NCBI GenBank assembly: GCA_900538475.1
Contig: UPYT01000040.1
Span: 1 to 10,349 of the forward strand
Reading direction: 5' to 3'
DNA length: 10,349 bases
Origin: an uncultured Clostridium sp.
GTDB lineage: Bacteria; Bacillota; Clostridia; Lachnospirales; Lachnospiraceae
Shown here: in pieces, positions 1 to 5,876 of the stretch
Layout: the number at the start of each line of letters is the position of its first letter
Position numbering within the stretch: the stretch's first letter is position 1
Notes under the pieces: model-generated
What the model was told of the DNA's origin: nothing
Database searches by the model: none
The model's input: the letters and a program-made list of their open reading frames with translations, nothing else
Made by a program: the position numbers and the translations under genes

Positions 1-443
1 TGGATCCGCAGCATGGCGGATTAATCCGGCACTATGATGTGACTGGGAAAATTTGTCCCAAGTGGTTCGTAGATCATCCTGATGCCTGGGAGCAGTTTAA
101 GGACGACGTTGCAAGCGCTATGCGGTCAAAATCCGGCTGGCAGCAGGAAGATGCCGGCTGGCGGTTTTATCTGGATAATGATCATTGTGTCGTCAATGAC
201 TGGTACGAAGATGAGGGGCGCTGGTACTGGTTTGACGGCGCAGGCATGATGGTGCGTAATGTTTGGTACCAGTACAAGGGCCACTGGTACTATCTGGGAG
301 CTGATGGGGCCATGGTAAAGGGGCAGCAGACCATAGATGGCAAGTGGTACATTATGGACGATGAGGGCCGGATGCTGACTGAGCCAGTTACTTTGACGCC
401 GGATGCAGATGGGGCGCTGCGGTGGCCGGGGTTGACAAAATAG
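1..443 (+). CDS. N-acetylmuramoyl-L-alanine amidase, C-terminal part, with cell-wall-binding repeats (endolysin-like; 5' end outside window)
   Basis: A peptidoglycan hydrolase that would cleave the amide bond between muramic acid and the stem peptide. The frame is open to the left edge (first full codon at 3), so the GTG at 39 is not the real start. The visible part begins with the end of an Amidase_2 domain, read as RHYDVTGKICPK. Its spacing matches the T7 lysozyme family: zinc-ligand His at 30-32, catalytic Lys six residues later (48-50), zinc-ligand Cys eight residues after the His (54-56). After this come about four aromatic, Gly-rich repeats of roughly 20 residues (GWRFYLD, GRWYWFDG, GHWYYLG, GKWYIMDD), typical of choline/cell-wall-binding repeats. 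No TM segment is visible. Its place as the last gene before a tRNA 3' end suggests the lysis gene of a prophage, which is inference. Base composition is GC-richer than the genes from 955 onward. Confidence 0.88.
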   Translation, partial: DPQHGGLIRHYDVTGKICPKWFVDHPDAWEQFKDDVASAMRSKSGWQQEDAGWRFYLDNDHCVVNDWYEDEGRWYWFDGAGMMVRNVWYQYKGHWYYLGADGAMVKGQQTIDGKWYIMDDEGRMLTEPVTLTPDADGALRWPGLTK

Positions 444-463
444 CTCCTGACAAATAGCTATTT
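438..463 (+). terminator. weak hairpin at the end of the amidase gene
   Basis: AAATAGCT (438-445, spanning the stop codon) pairs with AGCTATTT (456-463) around a 10-nt loop, followed by a broken pyrimidine-rich tract rather than a clean T run. The stem is AT-rich, so this is only a possible terminator. Confidence 0.3.
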
Positions 464-487
464 CTTCCTTATATTATAAACTTGGAA

Positions 488-511
488 TTTCGTGTTGCAT
501 TTCGTGTTGCA
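488..511. repeat. 12-bp tandem direct repeat, two copies
   Basis: TTTCGTGTTGCA occurs at 488-499 and again, without a gap, at 500-511. It lies in non-coding DNA between the amidase and the tRNA-Pro. Such short direct repeats at an element end could be recombinase arm or core sites, but this is inferred from position only. Confidence 0.7.
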
Positions 512-518
512 TAGTATG

Positions 519-567
519 GAAAAATGACGCTTTTTTACGAAAAATGAAAGCAGTAGAGGAAAAATGA
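519..567. repeat. GAAAAATGA iteron-like repeat, three copies at exact 20-bp spacing
   Basis: GAAAAATGA is found at 519-527, 539-547 and 559-567. Start-to-start distance is 20 bp both times, about two helical turns, so all copies face the same side of the DNA. The stretch carries no plausible gene. The pattern suggests protein-binding sites, for example for an integrase or excisionase, but no function is proven. Confidence 0.6.
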
Positions 568-577
568 AACAACGAAA

Positions 578-627
578 AAGCCTTGTTTTATGCGGGTTTT
601 CATTATATCCCATATAAAACAAGGCTT
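578..627 (-). terminator. rho-independent terminator of tRNA-Pro
   Basis: A perfect 14-bp inverted repeat, AAGCCTTGTTTTAT (578-591) and its complement at 614-627, separated by a 22-nt loop. Read on the minus strand the second arm runs into a T tract (575-579), as in an intrinsic terminator. It begins about 10 nt beyond the tRNA 3' end. It might also work weakly in the other direction, where the following bases are CTTATTT. Confidence 0.8.
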
Positions 628-636
628 CTTATTTAG

Positions 637-710
637 TCGGAGTAACAGGATTTGAACCTGCGACCTCTCGGCCCCCAGCCGAGCGCGCTACCAAACTACG
701 CCATACTCCG
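637..710 (-). tRNA. tRNA-Pro (anticodon GGG)
   Basis: Read on the minus strand the gene folds into a full cloverleaf. The 7-bp acceptor stem pairs CGGAGTA with TACTCCG, the D arm contains AGTTTGGTAGC, and the anticodon stem CTCGG/CCGAG encloses the loop CTGGGGG. The T arm is GCAGG-TTCAAAT-CCTGT. The anticodon GGG lies at 674-676 and reads CCC/CCU. The discriminator base is A (complement of 637), and CCA is not encoded. It has its own promoter upstream (742-770) and terminator downstream (578-627), so it is a single-gene transcription unit. Its 3' end points to the amidase, making it a possible integration site. Confidence 0.96.
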
Positions 711-741
711 TTTTGTTTTGTGTTCCTCAACGAACTTCCTT

Positions 742-770
742 ATTATAGCAGATAAATTCCATTTTGAAAA
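742..770 (-). promoter_or_regulatory. promoter of tRNA-Pro (extended -10)
   Basis: On the minus strand there is a perfect TATAAT at 747-742, preceded by TGC, giving an extended -10 (TGnTATAAT). Seventeen bases upstream is TTTTCA (770-765), a weak -35. Transcription would begin near 735, about 25 nt before the mature tRNA 5' end at 710. Confidence 0.75.
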
Positions 771-804
771 GAGGTTTACAACATTTTTTTTATCTGATAT
801 TATA

Positions 805-840
805 TTTTTAGCAGAAAATGATGGAAAAACCTGCTAAAAA
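805..840. other. AT-rich inverted repeat upstream of the HAD gene
   Basis: TTTTTAGCAG (805-814) and CTGCTAAAAA (831-840) form a perfect 10-bp stem with a 16-nt loop, between the divergent tRNA promoter and the HAD phosphatase gene. It could be a weak terminator or an operator; only the symmetry is seen. Confidence 0.4.
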
Positions 841-954
841 CAAAAAAAATTATGGTATCTGCCCAGAAAAAGAAAGGGAAATCAAAATAAATTCCTGATT
901 ATGAAAGATAGAAAGGGCTGTTTTTAAAGGCAGATGAGACAGGAGACAAAAAAT

Positions 955-1746
955 ATGAGAGGAATTGTCAGCTTTGACATGGATATGACACTTTTGGATC
1001 ATAAAGATTTTAAGATTCCAGAAAGTGCTATTGAGGCAGTGAAAAGGCTGAGAAAAAATTATTATATTGTGATTGCTACCGGAAGAGATATGGATAACCG
1101 GTACAGCCTGGGGCTGGCAGATGAAATTCAGCCAGACGCAGTGATTCACTTAAATGGAACCAAGATTACAGTTGGAGAAACCTTGCTCTATGAACATCGG
1201 ATGGACAGAGAACTGGTGAGGCAGATTCTGGAGTTTGCAGAGGGAAAGGATTTTTCTGTTGGACTGACAGATGCTTCGGATGATTACTATGTGAATCCGG
1301 AATTTGTAGTGCGCAATGATATTCGTCGTTTTGGAGAATCTGGAAGAAATTTTAAGGATCCGAAGCTGCTTTTGCAGATGCCGGTGCGAACCCTGGTTTA
1401 TCTGGGGCAGGAGGCTGGAGCGAAAAGCATGGAAGAGGCATTTCCTCAGCTGAAGCTTCCTATGTTTTCCAGTCGGGAGGGCGCTGATATCGTGGAAAAG
1501 CAGGCATCTAAGGCAGAGGGACTGAAGCGGCTTTGTGATTATTATGGAGTTTCTATGGCAGATACAGTGGCTTTTGGAGACAGTATGAATGATTATGAGA
1601 TTATCCAACAGGCAGGAATCGGAGTTGCTATGGGCAATGCAATTGAGCAGCTGAAGGAGGCAGCAGATTATGTCACCACAGCTGTTGGAGAGAATGGAAT
1701 CTGGAATGCCTGCTGCAGTCTGAAGCTGATTGACGGGGATTGCTGA
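955..1746 (+). CDS. Cof-type HAD-superfamily hydrolase (HAD-IIB)
   Basis: A cytoplasmic phosphatase of the HAD superfamily; Cof-like members act on sugar phosphates, flavin or pyridoxal phosphates, and the substrate here cannot be told. Motif I is FDMDMTLLD near the N terminus (nucleophile Asp8, acid/base Asp10), with Met where most members have Gly. Motif III Lys is probably K186 (SKAEGL). Motif IV is GDSMNDYEI (Asp209, Asn212, Asp213), binding Mg2+. The long insert between motifs I and III is the C2 cap of this class. Length 263 aa is usual. I chose ATG 955 over ATG 934: AGGAG at 941-945 sits 9 nt before 955, while 934 has only a poorly spaced AAAGG. It is first of a plus-strand series, with lpd 36 nt downstream, so co-transcription is likely. 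Confidence 0.9.
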   Translation: MRGIVSFDMDMTLLDHKDFKIPESAIEAVKRLRKNYYIVIATGRDMDNRYSLGLADEIQPDAVIHLNGTKITVGETLLYEHRMDRELVRQILEFAEGKDFSVGLTDASDDYYVNPEFVVRNDIRRFGESGRNFKDPKLLLQMPVRTLVYLGQEAGAKSMEEAFPQLKLPMFSSREGADIVEKQASKAEGLKRLCDYYGVSMADTVAFGDSMNDYEIIQQAGIGVAMGNAIEQLKEAADYVTTAVGENGIWNACCSLKLIDGDC

Positions 1747-1782
1747 TTTGATGACAGAAAAGAATATTCAAAAGGAGAAATT

Positions 1783-3195
1783 ATGGCAATAAAATATGAT
1801 TTAATTATTATTGGTGCAGGGCCGGGAGGATATACGGCGGCCTTAAAGGCAGCCGGCTTCGGAATGAAGGTAGCAGTAATTGAACGGGATAAACTGGGAG
1901 GTGTCTGCATTAACCGGGGCTGTATCCCAACAAAAGCGCTGCTTCATGCATCCAGTATTTTTTCCATGATGCAGCACAGCGATGTGTTTGGCGTTTCTAC
2001 GGATTTTATTTCTTTTGATTTCGGAAAAATGCAGGATTATAAAAAGCGTTCAGTAAAACGTTATCGGGGAGAGATTGAGAAGCTTTTTGAGAAAAATAAA
2101 ATTGATTACATCAAAGGAACTGCTACGATTCGCCGTGGAAAAACAGTAGAGGTGAATTCTGAAAACGGGAAAGAATTTTTTCAGGCGGACAGGATTATTA
2201 TTGCAACCGGGGCAAGACCGGTTAAGCCTGAGATTCCAGGAATCGATCTGCCGGGAGTGGGAAACAGCGATCGCCTCTTATCTGCTCCTTCCTGGAATTA
2301 TGACCGGGTTGTGATTATGGGCGGAGGTGTAATCGGTGTAGAATTCGCAACTATTTTTCAGGCACTTTGTTCTAAGGTGACAATTGTGGAACGAGGGCCG
2401 CACCTTTTGAGTCCTATGGACGGAGAAGTGGCGGCAGCCCTGAAGCAGCAGCTGACGGAGAAAGGAATTACTATTTACTGTAACAGTGTTGTGGAAGAGA
2501 TTACAGAGGAAGAGGGCCTGAATTGTCATATCAGGAATCTGGAAACAGAAGAAGTTCATACAACAAAGGCGACACAGGTGGTATCAGCGATTGGCCGTGT
2601 TCCGTATATGGATGGTCTTTTTGGTGAGGATGTCACTCTGAAGATGGAAGAGGGGCGGATTCGGGTGAATGAAGATTTTGAGACAAGTGAACCAGGAATT
2701 TATGCCATAGGTGATGTTGTGGCATCAACGCAGCTGGCTCATGTTGCTATGGCGCAGGCAACCTATGTGATAGAAAATATTGCCGGTCAGGCTAACAGCA
2801 TCCGGCTGAAAGCAGTTCCCAGCGGTATGTATGTTTCACTTCCCATTGTTCCAAACTGTATTTATACGGAACCGGAGATTGCTACGGTAGGGATTACTGA
2901 ACAGAAAGCAAGAGAGCTTGGAATGCCGGTGCGCTGTGGTGTTTATCGTATGGATGGAAATGGAAAATCTATCATTGCAAGAGAGGAAAATGGATTTATT
3001 CGGCTGATTTTTGAGGCATATAACAATACTATTGTGGGAGCTCAGATTATATGTCCCCGGGCGACAGATATGATTGGAGAGATGACAACAGCGATTGCGA
3101 ATGGATTGACAGCTAAGCAGCTTTCCATGGCAATGAGAGCGCATCCCACCTACAGCGAAGGGATAGGAGCAGCCATTGAGGATGCCATGAGGTGA
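1783..3195 (+). CDS. lpdA: dihydrolipoyl dehydrogenase
   Basis: An FAD-dependent pyridine nucleotide-disulfide oxidoreductase that re-oxidises protein-bound dihydrolipoamide with NAD+. In order: FAD-binding GAGPGG (residues 11-16), redox-active disulfide GGVCINRGC (Cys42, Cys47), NAD-binding GGGVIGVE in the middle, the second FAD motif YAIGDV, and a C-terminal dimerisation domain ending with the catalytic pair HPTYSE (His454, Glu459). The length of 470 aa is normal. The start is supported by AAAGGAG a few bases upstream. No E1/E2 or glycine-cleavage genes are next to it, so its partner complex is not indicated here; glycine cleavage or another lipoyl protein elsewhere is possible. A related disulfide reductase is less likely because both the CX4C spacing and the HxxxxE pair match Lpd. 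Confidence 0.92.
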   Translation: MAIKYDLIIIGAGPGGYTAALKAAGFGMKVAVIERDKLGGVCINRGCIPTKALLHASSIFSMMQHSDVFGVSTDFISFDFGKMQDYKKRSVKRYRGEIEKLFEKNKIDYIKGTATIRRGKTVEVNSENGKEFFQADRIIIATGARPVKPEIPGIDLPGVGNSDRLLSAPSWNYDRVVIMGGGVIGVEFATIFQALCSKVTIVERGPHLLSPMDGEVAAALKQQLTEKGITIYCNSVVEEITEEEGLNCHIRNLETEEVHTTKATQVVSAIGRVPYMDGLFGEDVTLKMEEGRIRVNEDFETSEPGIYAIGDVVASTQLAHVAMAQATYVIENIAGQANSIRLKAVPSGMYVSLPIVPNCIYTEPEIATVGITEQKARELGMPVRCGVYRMDGNGKSIIAREENGFIRLIFEAYNNTIVGAQIICPRATDMIGEMTTAIANGLTAKQLSMAMRAHPTYSEGIGAAIEDAMR

Positions 3196-3220
3196 CAGAT
3201 TTTAGAAAATGTGGTATGAT
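3192..3220 (+). promoter_or_regulatory. promoter for the aminopeptidase gene, overlapping the lpd stop codon
   Basis: GTGACA (3192-3197, five of six matches to TTGACA) and TATGAT (3215-3220, five of six to TATAAT) are separated by exactly 17 nt. The -35 box overlaps the lpd stop codon (3193-3195). Transcription would start near 3227, leaving a short leader with the AGGAGAG site at 3239-3245. The aminopeptidase can thus be expressed independently of lpd. Confidence 0.65.
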
Positions 3221-3251
3221 GATAGATATTATGGAAACAGGAGAGAAGATC

Positions 3252-5048
3252 ATGAACAAAATTGCTGAGCGAATTGCCCGTCTCAGGGCATTGATGGAAG
3301 AACGCCACATTGATGCAGTGCTGGTGCCGACCTCCGATTATCATGAATCAGAATATGTGGGAGAGCATTTTGCCTGCCGCAAATATATTACAGGATTTAC
3401 CGGTTCTGCCGGTACAGCGCTGATTACTGGAAGCTGGGCCGGGGTATGGACAGATGGACGATATTTTGTACAGGCAGCAGCGGAATTGAAGGACACTGGC
3501 GTAGAGCTTATGAAAATGGGACAGCCTGGAGTCTTATCTCTGGAGGAATATCTGGAGCAGCTTCCTGACGGGATTACACTGGGCTTTGACGGCCGCGTAA
3601 TCAATGGAAAAATGGGCGAGGATCTGAAAGAACGTCTGGAGGAAAAGAAGATTACACTGGATTACCATGCTGCCCTGGTAGATGAAATCTGGGAAGATCG
3701 TCCGCCTCTTTCTGCAGAACCAATCTGGATTTTGGAAGAGAAGTATGCAGGAAAATCTGCAAAAGAAAAGATTGCCCAGCTTCGTGCGGAGATGGAGCAG
3801 TGTCGGGCGGATCTTCATATTATCACTACACTGGATGATATTGTGTGGCTTTTGAATATTCGTGGAAATGATATTCCCTGCAACCCGGTGGTATTATCCT
3901 ATCTGACTGTTACAAAGGATGAAATTCGTTTCTTTGTGAATCCGGAAGTAGTTCCGCAGCAGGTAAAAACATACCTGGAAGAGCTTGGAGTTACCTTATG
4001 GGGATATGAAGATATTTATGATTATGTAGGAACCGTACGCAGCAGCCGCGTGCTTCTGGAGAAGGGAAAGGTCAATTATACCATTCTCCGTTCTCTGGAC
4101 AGCAGTAACCGGATTCTCGACAAGATGAATCCGACTTCTCTGGCAAAGGCACAGAAGAATTCTGTGGAAATTGAAAATATGAAGGCTGCTCACATCAAAG
4201 ATGGTGTGACTATGACAAAATTCATTTACTGGATGAAGAAAAATATCGGCAAGGTTCCGATGACAGAATGTACAGTTGCTGATCGTCTGGATCAGATGCG
4301 TTTGGACAATGGTGCTCTGGATCAGAGCTTTACAACGATTTCCGCATACGGAGCCAATGCAGCCATGTGCCACTATCATGCAGTTCCGGAAACCTGTGCA
4401 GTTCTGGAACCGAAGGGCCTTTATCTGGTTGATTCCGGCGGACAGTATCTGGAAGGAACTACAGATATTACAAGAACCTTTGCTCTTGGACCGGTTACAG
4501 AGGAAGAGAAGAAGCACTATACTATGGTTCTTATGAGTATGCTGCGTCTGGGACATGTAAAATTCCTTCAGGGCTGCAGTGGTTTAAGCCTGGATTATGT
4601 GGCGAGAGAGGTATTCTGGAAGCATGGCTTGGATTATAATCATGGCACAGGACATGGAATCGGATATTTGCTGAATGTACATGAGCGTCCTGCAGGTATT
4701 CGTTTCCGTGTGGTTCCGGAACGTCAGGACAGCTATCCTTTTATGGATGGAATGGTTTGCTCTGATGAACCGGGATTGTACATTGAAGGAAGTCATGGAA
4801 TCCGTACAGAAAATCAGATGTTCTGTAAAAAGGCAGAAAAAAATGAGTATGGTCAATTCCTCTGCTTTGAATTCCTGACCTATGTTCCCATTGACACAGA
4901 GCCGCTGGATACAAAGCTGATGACAGATGAGGATGTGGTTTTCTTAAATGAATATCATGCACAGGTTTATGAAAAAATCAGTCCGTATCTGAATGATGAA
5001 GAAAAAGAATGGCTGCGTCAAGCGACACAGCCGGTTAAAAAGGCGTAA
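3252..5048 (+). CDS. Xaa-Pro aminopeptidase (M24B, three-domain aminopeptidase P)
   Basis: A cytoplasmic di-metal peptidase that removes an N-terminal residue preceding proline. There are two creatinase-like N-terminal domains (roughly 1-300), the M24 catalytic domain (about 310-530) and a C-terminal M24_C domain. The metal ligands are visible: Asp394 (VDSGG), Asp405 (TTDITRT), His468 (GTGHGIG), Glu506 (DEPGLY) and Glu520 (RTENQ). His374 (CHYHA) and His477 (HERP) fit the catalytic histidines, with the same spacing as in eukaryotic XPNPEP1-type enzymes. The open frame starts at GTG 3192, but ATG 3252 has AGGAGAG 6 nt upstream and gives MNKIAERIARL, the usual family N terminus, and 598 aa, the usual length. 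No signal peptide. It has its own promoter and ends in a strong terminator. Confidence 0.94.
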   Translation: MNKIAERIARLRALMEERHIDAVLVPTSDYHESEYVGEHFACRKYITGFTGSAGTALITGSWAGVWTDGRYFVQAAAELKDTGVELMKMGQPGVLSLEEYLEQLPDGITLGFDGRVINGKMGEDLKERLEEKKITLDYHAALVDEIWEDRPPLSAEPIWILEEKYAGKSAKEKIAQLRAEMEQCRADLHIITTLDDIVWLLNIRGNDIPCNPVVLSYLTVTKDEIRFFVNPEVVPQQVKTYLEELGVTLWGYEDIYDYVGTVRSSRVLLEKGKVNYTILRSLDSSNRILDKMNPTSLAKAQKNSVEIENMKAAHIKDGVTMTKFIYWMKKNIGKVPMTECTVADRLDQMRLDNGALDQSFTTISAYGANAAMCHYHAVPETCAVLEPKGLYLVDSGGQYLEGTTDITRTFALGPVTEEEKKHYTMVLMSMLRLGHVKFLQGCSGLSLDYVAREVFWKHGLDYNHGTGHGIGYLLNVHERPAGIRFRVVPERQDSYPFMDGMVCSDEPGLYIEGSHGIRTENQMFCKKAEKNEYGQFLCFEFLTYVPIDTEPLDTKLMTDEDVVFLNEYHAQVYEKISPYLNDEEKEWLRQATQPVKKA

Positions 5049-5052
5049 TTTT

Positions 5053-5100
5053 GTAACTGTTCAAGAAGATGGCCAGTCCCGAACAGTTACGTCATTTTTT
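5053..5100 (+). terminator. rho-independent terminator after the aminopeptidase gene
   Basis: GTAACTGTTC (5053-5062) and GAACAGTTAC (5081-5090) form a perfect 10-bp stem with an 18-nt loop, followed by GTCA and T6 (5095-5100). The T run touches the stop codon of the convergent gene (5099-5101 on the minus strand). No separate terminator is obvious for the minus-strand gene, so the stem may serve both directions. Confidence 0.88.
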
Positions 5101-5686
5101 ATTCCTCCCATGGAAGCTCCACAACTGTAAAGGGGTGGTTCACAAATGGGAGGAATTTTTCCAGAATATCCCTGGTGGAAATCTTTAAGCTCGATGTATT
5201 GATGCAGGGATGACATCCGATAAATTCATGATGTTCGATAACATCCTTGTCAATCAGAAGGCGAACCCGATTTTCCTGATCGTTCATCAGTCCCAGAACA
5301 CTGACAGAGCCGGGAGTAATATCGAGAAACTGTTCCATGAATTCAGGACCAGCAAAGGAAAGGCGGGCGCTGCCTATTTGTTTGGACAACCTCGCTGTCT
5401 TGAATTTTTTATGACCGGGCATCATGAGAAGGTAGAAATCTGTTTTCTGAGCATTGCACAGAAACAGATTTTTGCATATTTCGATATTCAGGTGCTGATC
5501 GACATCATGACAGGCCTCGATGGTAGCGGTAGCGTCATGATCCAGTCTGCAGTAGGGAATCTGAAGCTGGTCCAGTAGATCATAGGTACGGATTTCTTTG
5601 GCAAGCCGGCCGGTTTCGTTAGAAGGGCGGCCATAATATAAAGTCGGATCCAGATAAAAGGATGCGTCAGAAGACGGTTGATTCAT
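5099..5686 (-). CDS. free-standing prolyl-tRNA editing deacylase (PrdX/ProXp-ala, YbaK-like)
   Basis: Belongs to the YbaK/ProX trans-editing family. PrdX/ProXp-ala members hydrolyse Ala mischarged on tRNA(Pro), protecting proline codons from alanine. The 195-aa protein shows the family fold cues: an N-terminal IRTYDLLDQLQIPY helix-strand start, HDATAT, the conserved Lys72 in CKNLFLCN, the central KKFKTARL, PGSVSVLGL, and the GCHPCINT loop near the C terminus (family norm is GxHPxxNT). Synthetase domains are absent, so it acts in trans. The open frame extends to ATG 5728, but ATG 5686 has a perfect GGAGG (5695-5699) 8 nt upstream and is preferred. It carries about 25 extra N-terminal residues before the domain. 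It is convergent with the aminopeptidase gene and divergent from the methyltransferase gene. Exact mischarged substrate is inferred from family. Confidence 0.85.
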   Translation of the reverse strand: MNQPSSDASFYLDPTLYYGRPSNETGRLAKEIRTYDLLDQLQIPYCRLDHDATATIEACHDVDQHLNIEICKNLFLCNAQKTDFYLLMMPGHKKFKTARLSKQIGSARLSFAGPEFMEQFLDITPGSVSVLGLMNDQENRVRLLIDKDVIEHHEFIGCHPCINTSSLKISTRDILEKFLPFVNHPFTVVELPWEE

Positions 5687-5732
5687 AAGTAATTCCTCCG
5701 TTATATATAGTATCATAAGAAGCTGCAAAAAT

Positions 5733-5764
5733 TCAGGATGCAGAATCCTGACCAGTATGGTCAG
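5733..5764. promoter_or_regulatory. two overlapping, mutually exclusive hairpins in the divergent intergenic region
   Basis: TCAGGAT (5733-5739) pairs with ATCCTGA (5745-5751), and CTGACCA (5748-5754) pairs with TGGTCAG (5758-5764). The two 7-bp stems share 5748-5751, so only one can form at a time. Two CAGCTG copies (5762-5767, 5781-5786) and two ATTCAGG copies (5731-5737, 5774-5780) lie alongside. The region (5687-5876) separates divergent genes; no clean promoter for either is apparent to me. An operator pair or leader switch is possible, unproven. Confidence 0.4.
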
Positions 5765-5876
5765 CTGTGTTCTATTCAGGCAGCTGCTTAACGATTATAG
5801 ATTATAGCGAAAGCGATAAAAAAAGCAAGAAAAAAGATGGAACAAAGTGAAAAAGAAAGTAGGAAGAGTGTCAGAT

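Noticed and set aside
39..443. GTG at 39 as the start of a complete 134-aa protein
   Set aside because: The frame is open to the left edge and the residues before it (RHYDV) belong to the Amidase_2 zinc-binding motif; the gene is 5'-truncated by the window.
432..460. TTGACA at 432-437 as a promoter -35
   Set aside because: It lies within the last codons of the amidase and no acceptable -10 is found 16-18 nt downstream.
519..567. CRISPR array
   Set aside because: The 9-bp motif with 11-bp intervals is far too short for CRISPR repeats and spacers; no other regularly spaced repeats exist in the window.
652..837. Plus-strand ORF of 61 codons
   Set aside because: It overlaps the tRNA-Pro on the opposite strand and has no ribosome binding site or recognisable product.
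3996..4556. Minus-strand ORF of 186 codons inside the aminopeptidase gene
   Set aside because: Antisense to a clear M24 catalytic domain; its His/Cys-rich composition is typical of a reverse-frame shadow.
5210..5578. Plus-strand ORF of 122 codons
   Set aside because: Antisense to the PrdX-like deacylase, whose family motifs are clear; no domain resemblance in the plus-strand product.
5701..5787. Proline T-box riboswitch upstream of the deacylase
   Set aside because: No AGGGTGGNACCGCG-like T-box sequence or specifier-loop architecture is visible.
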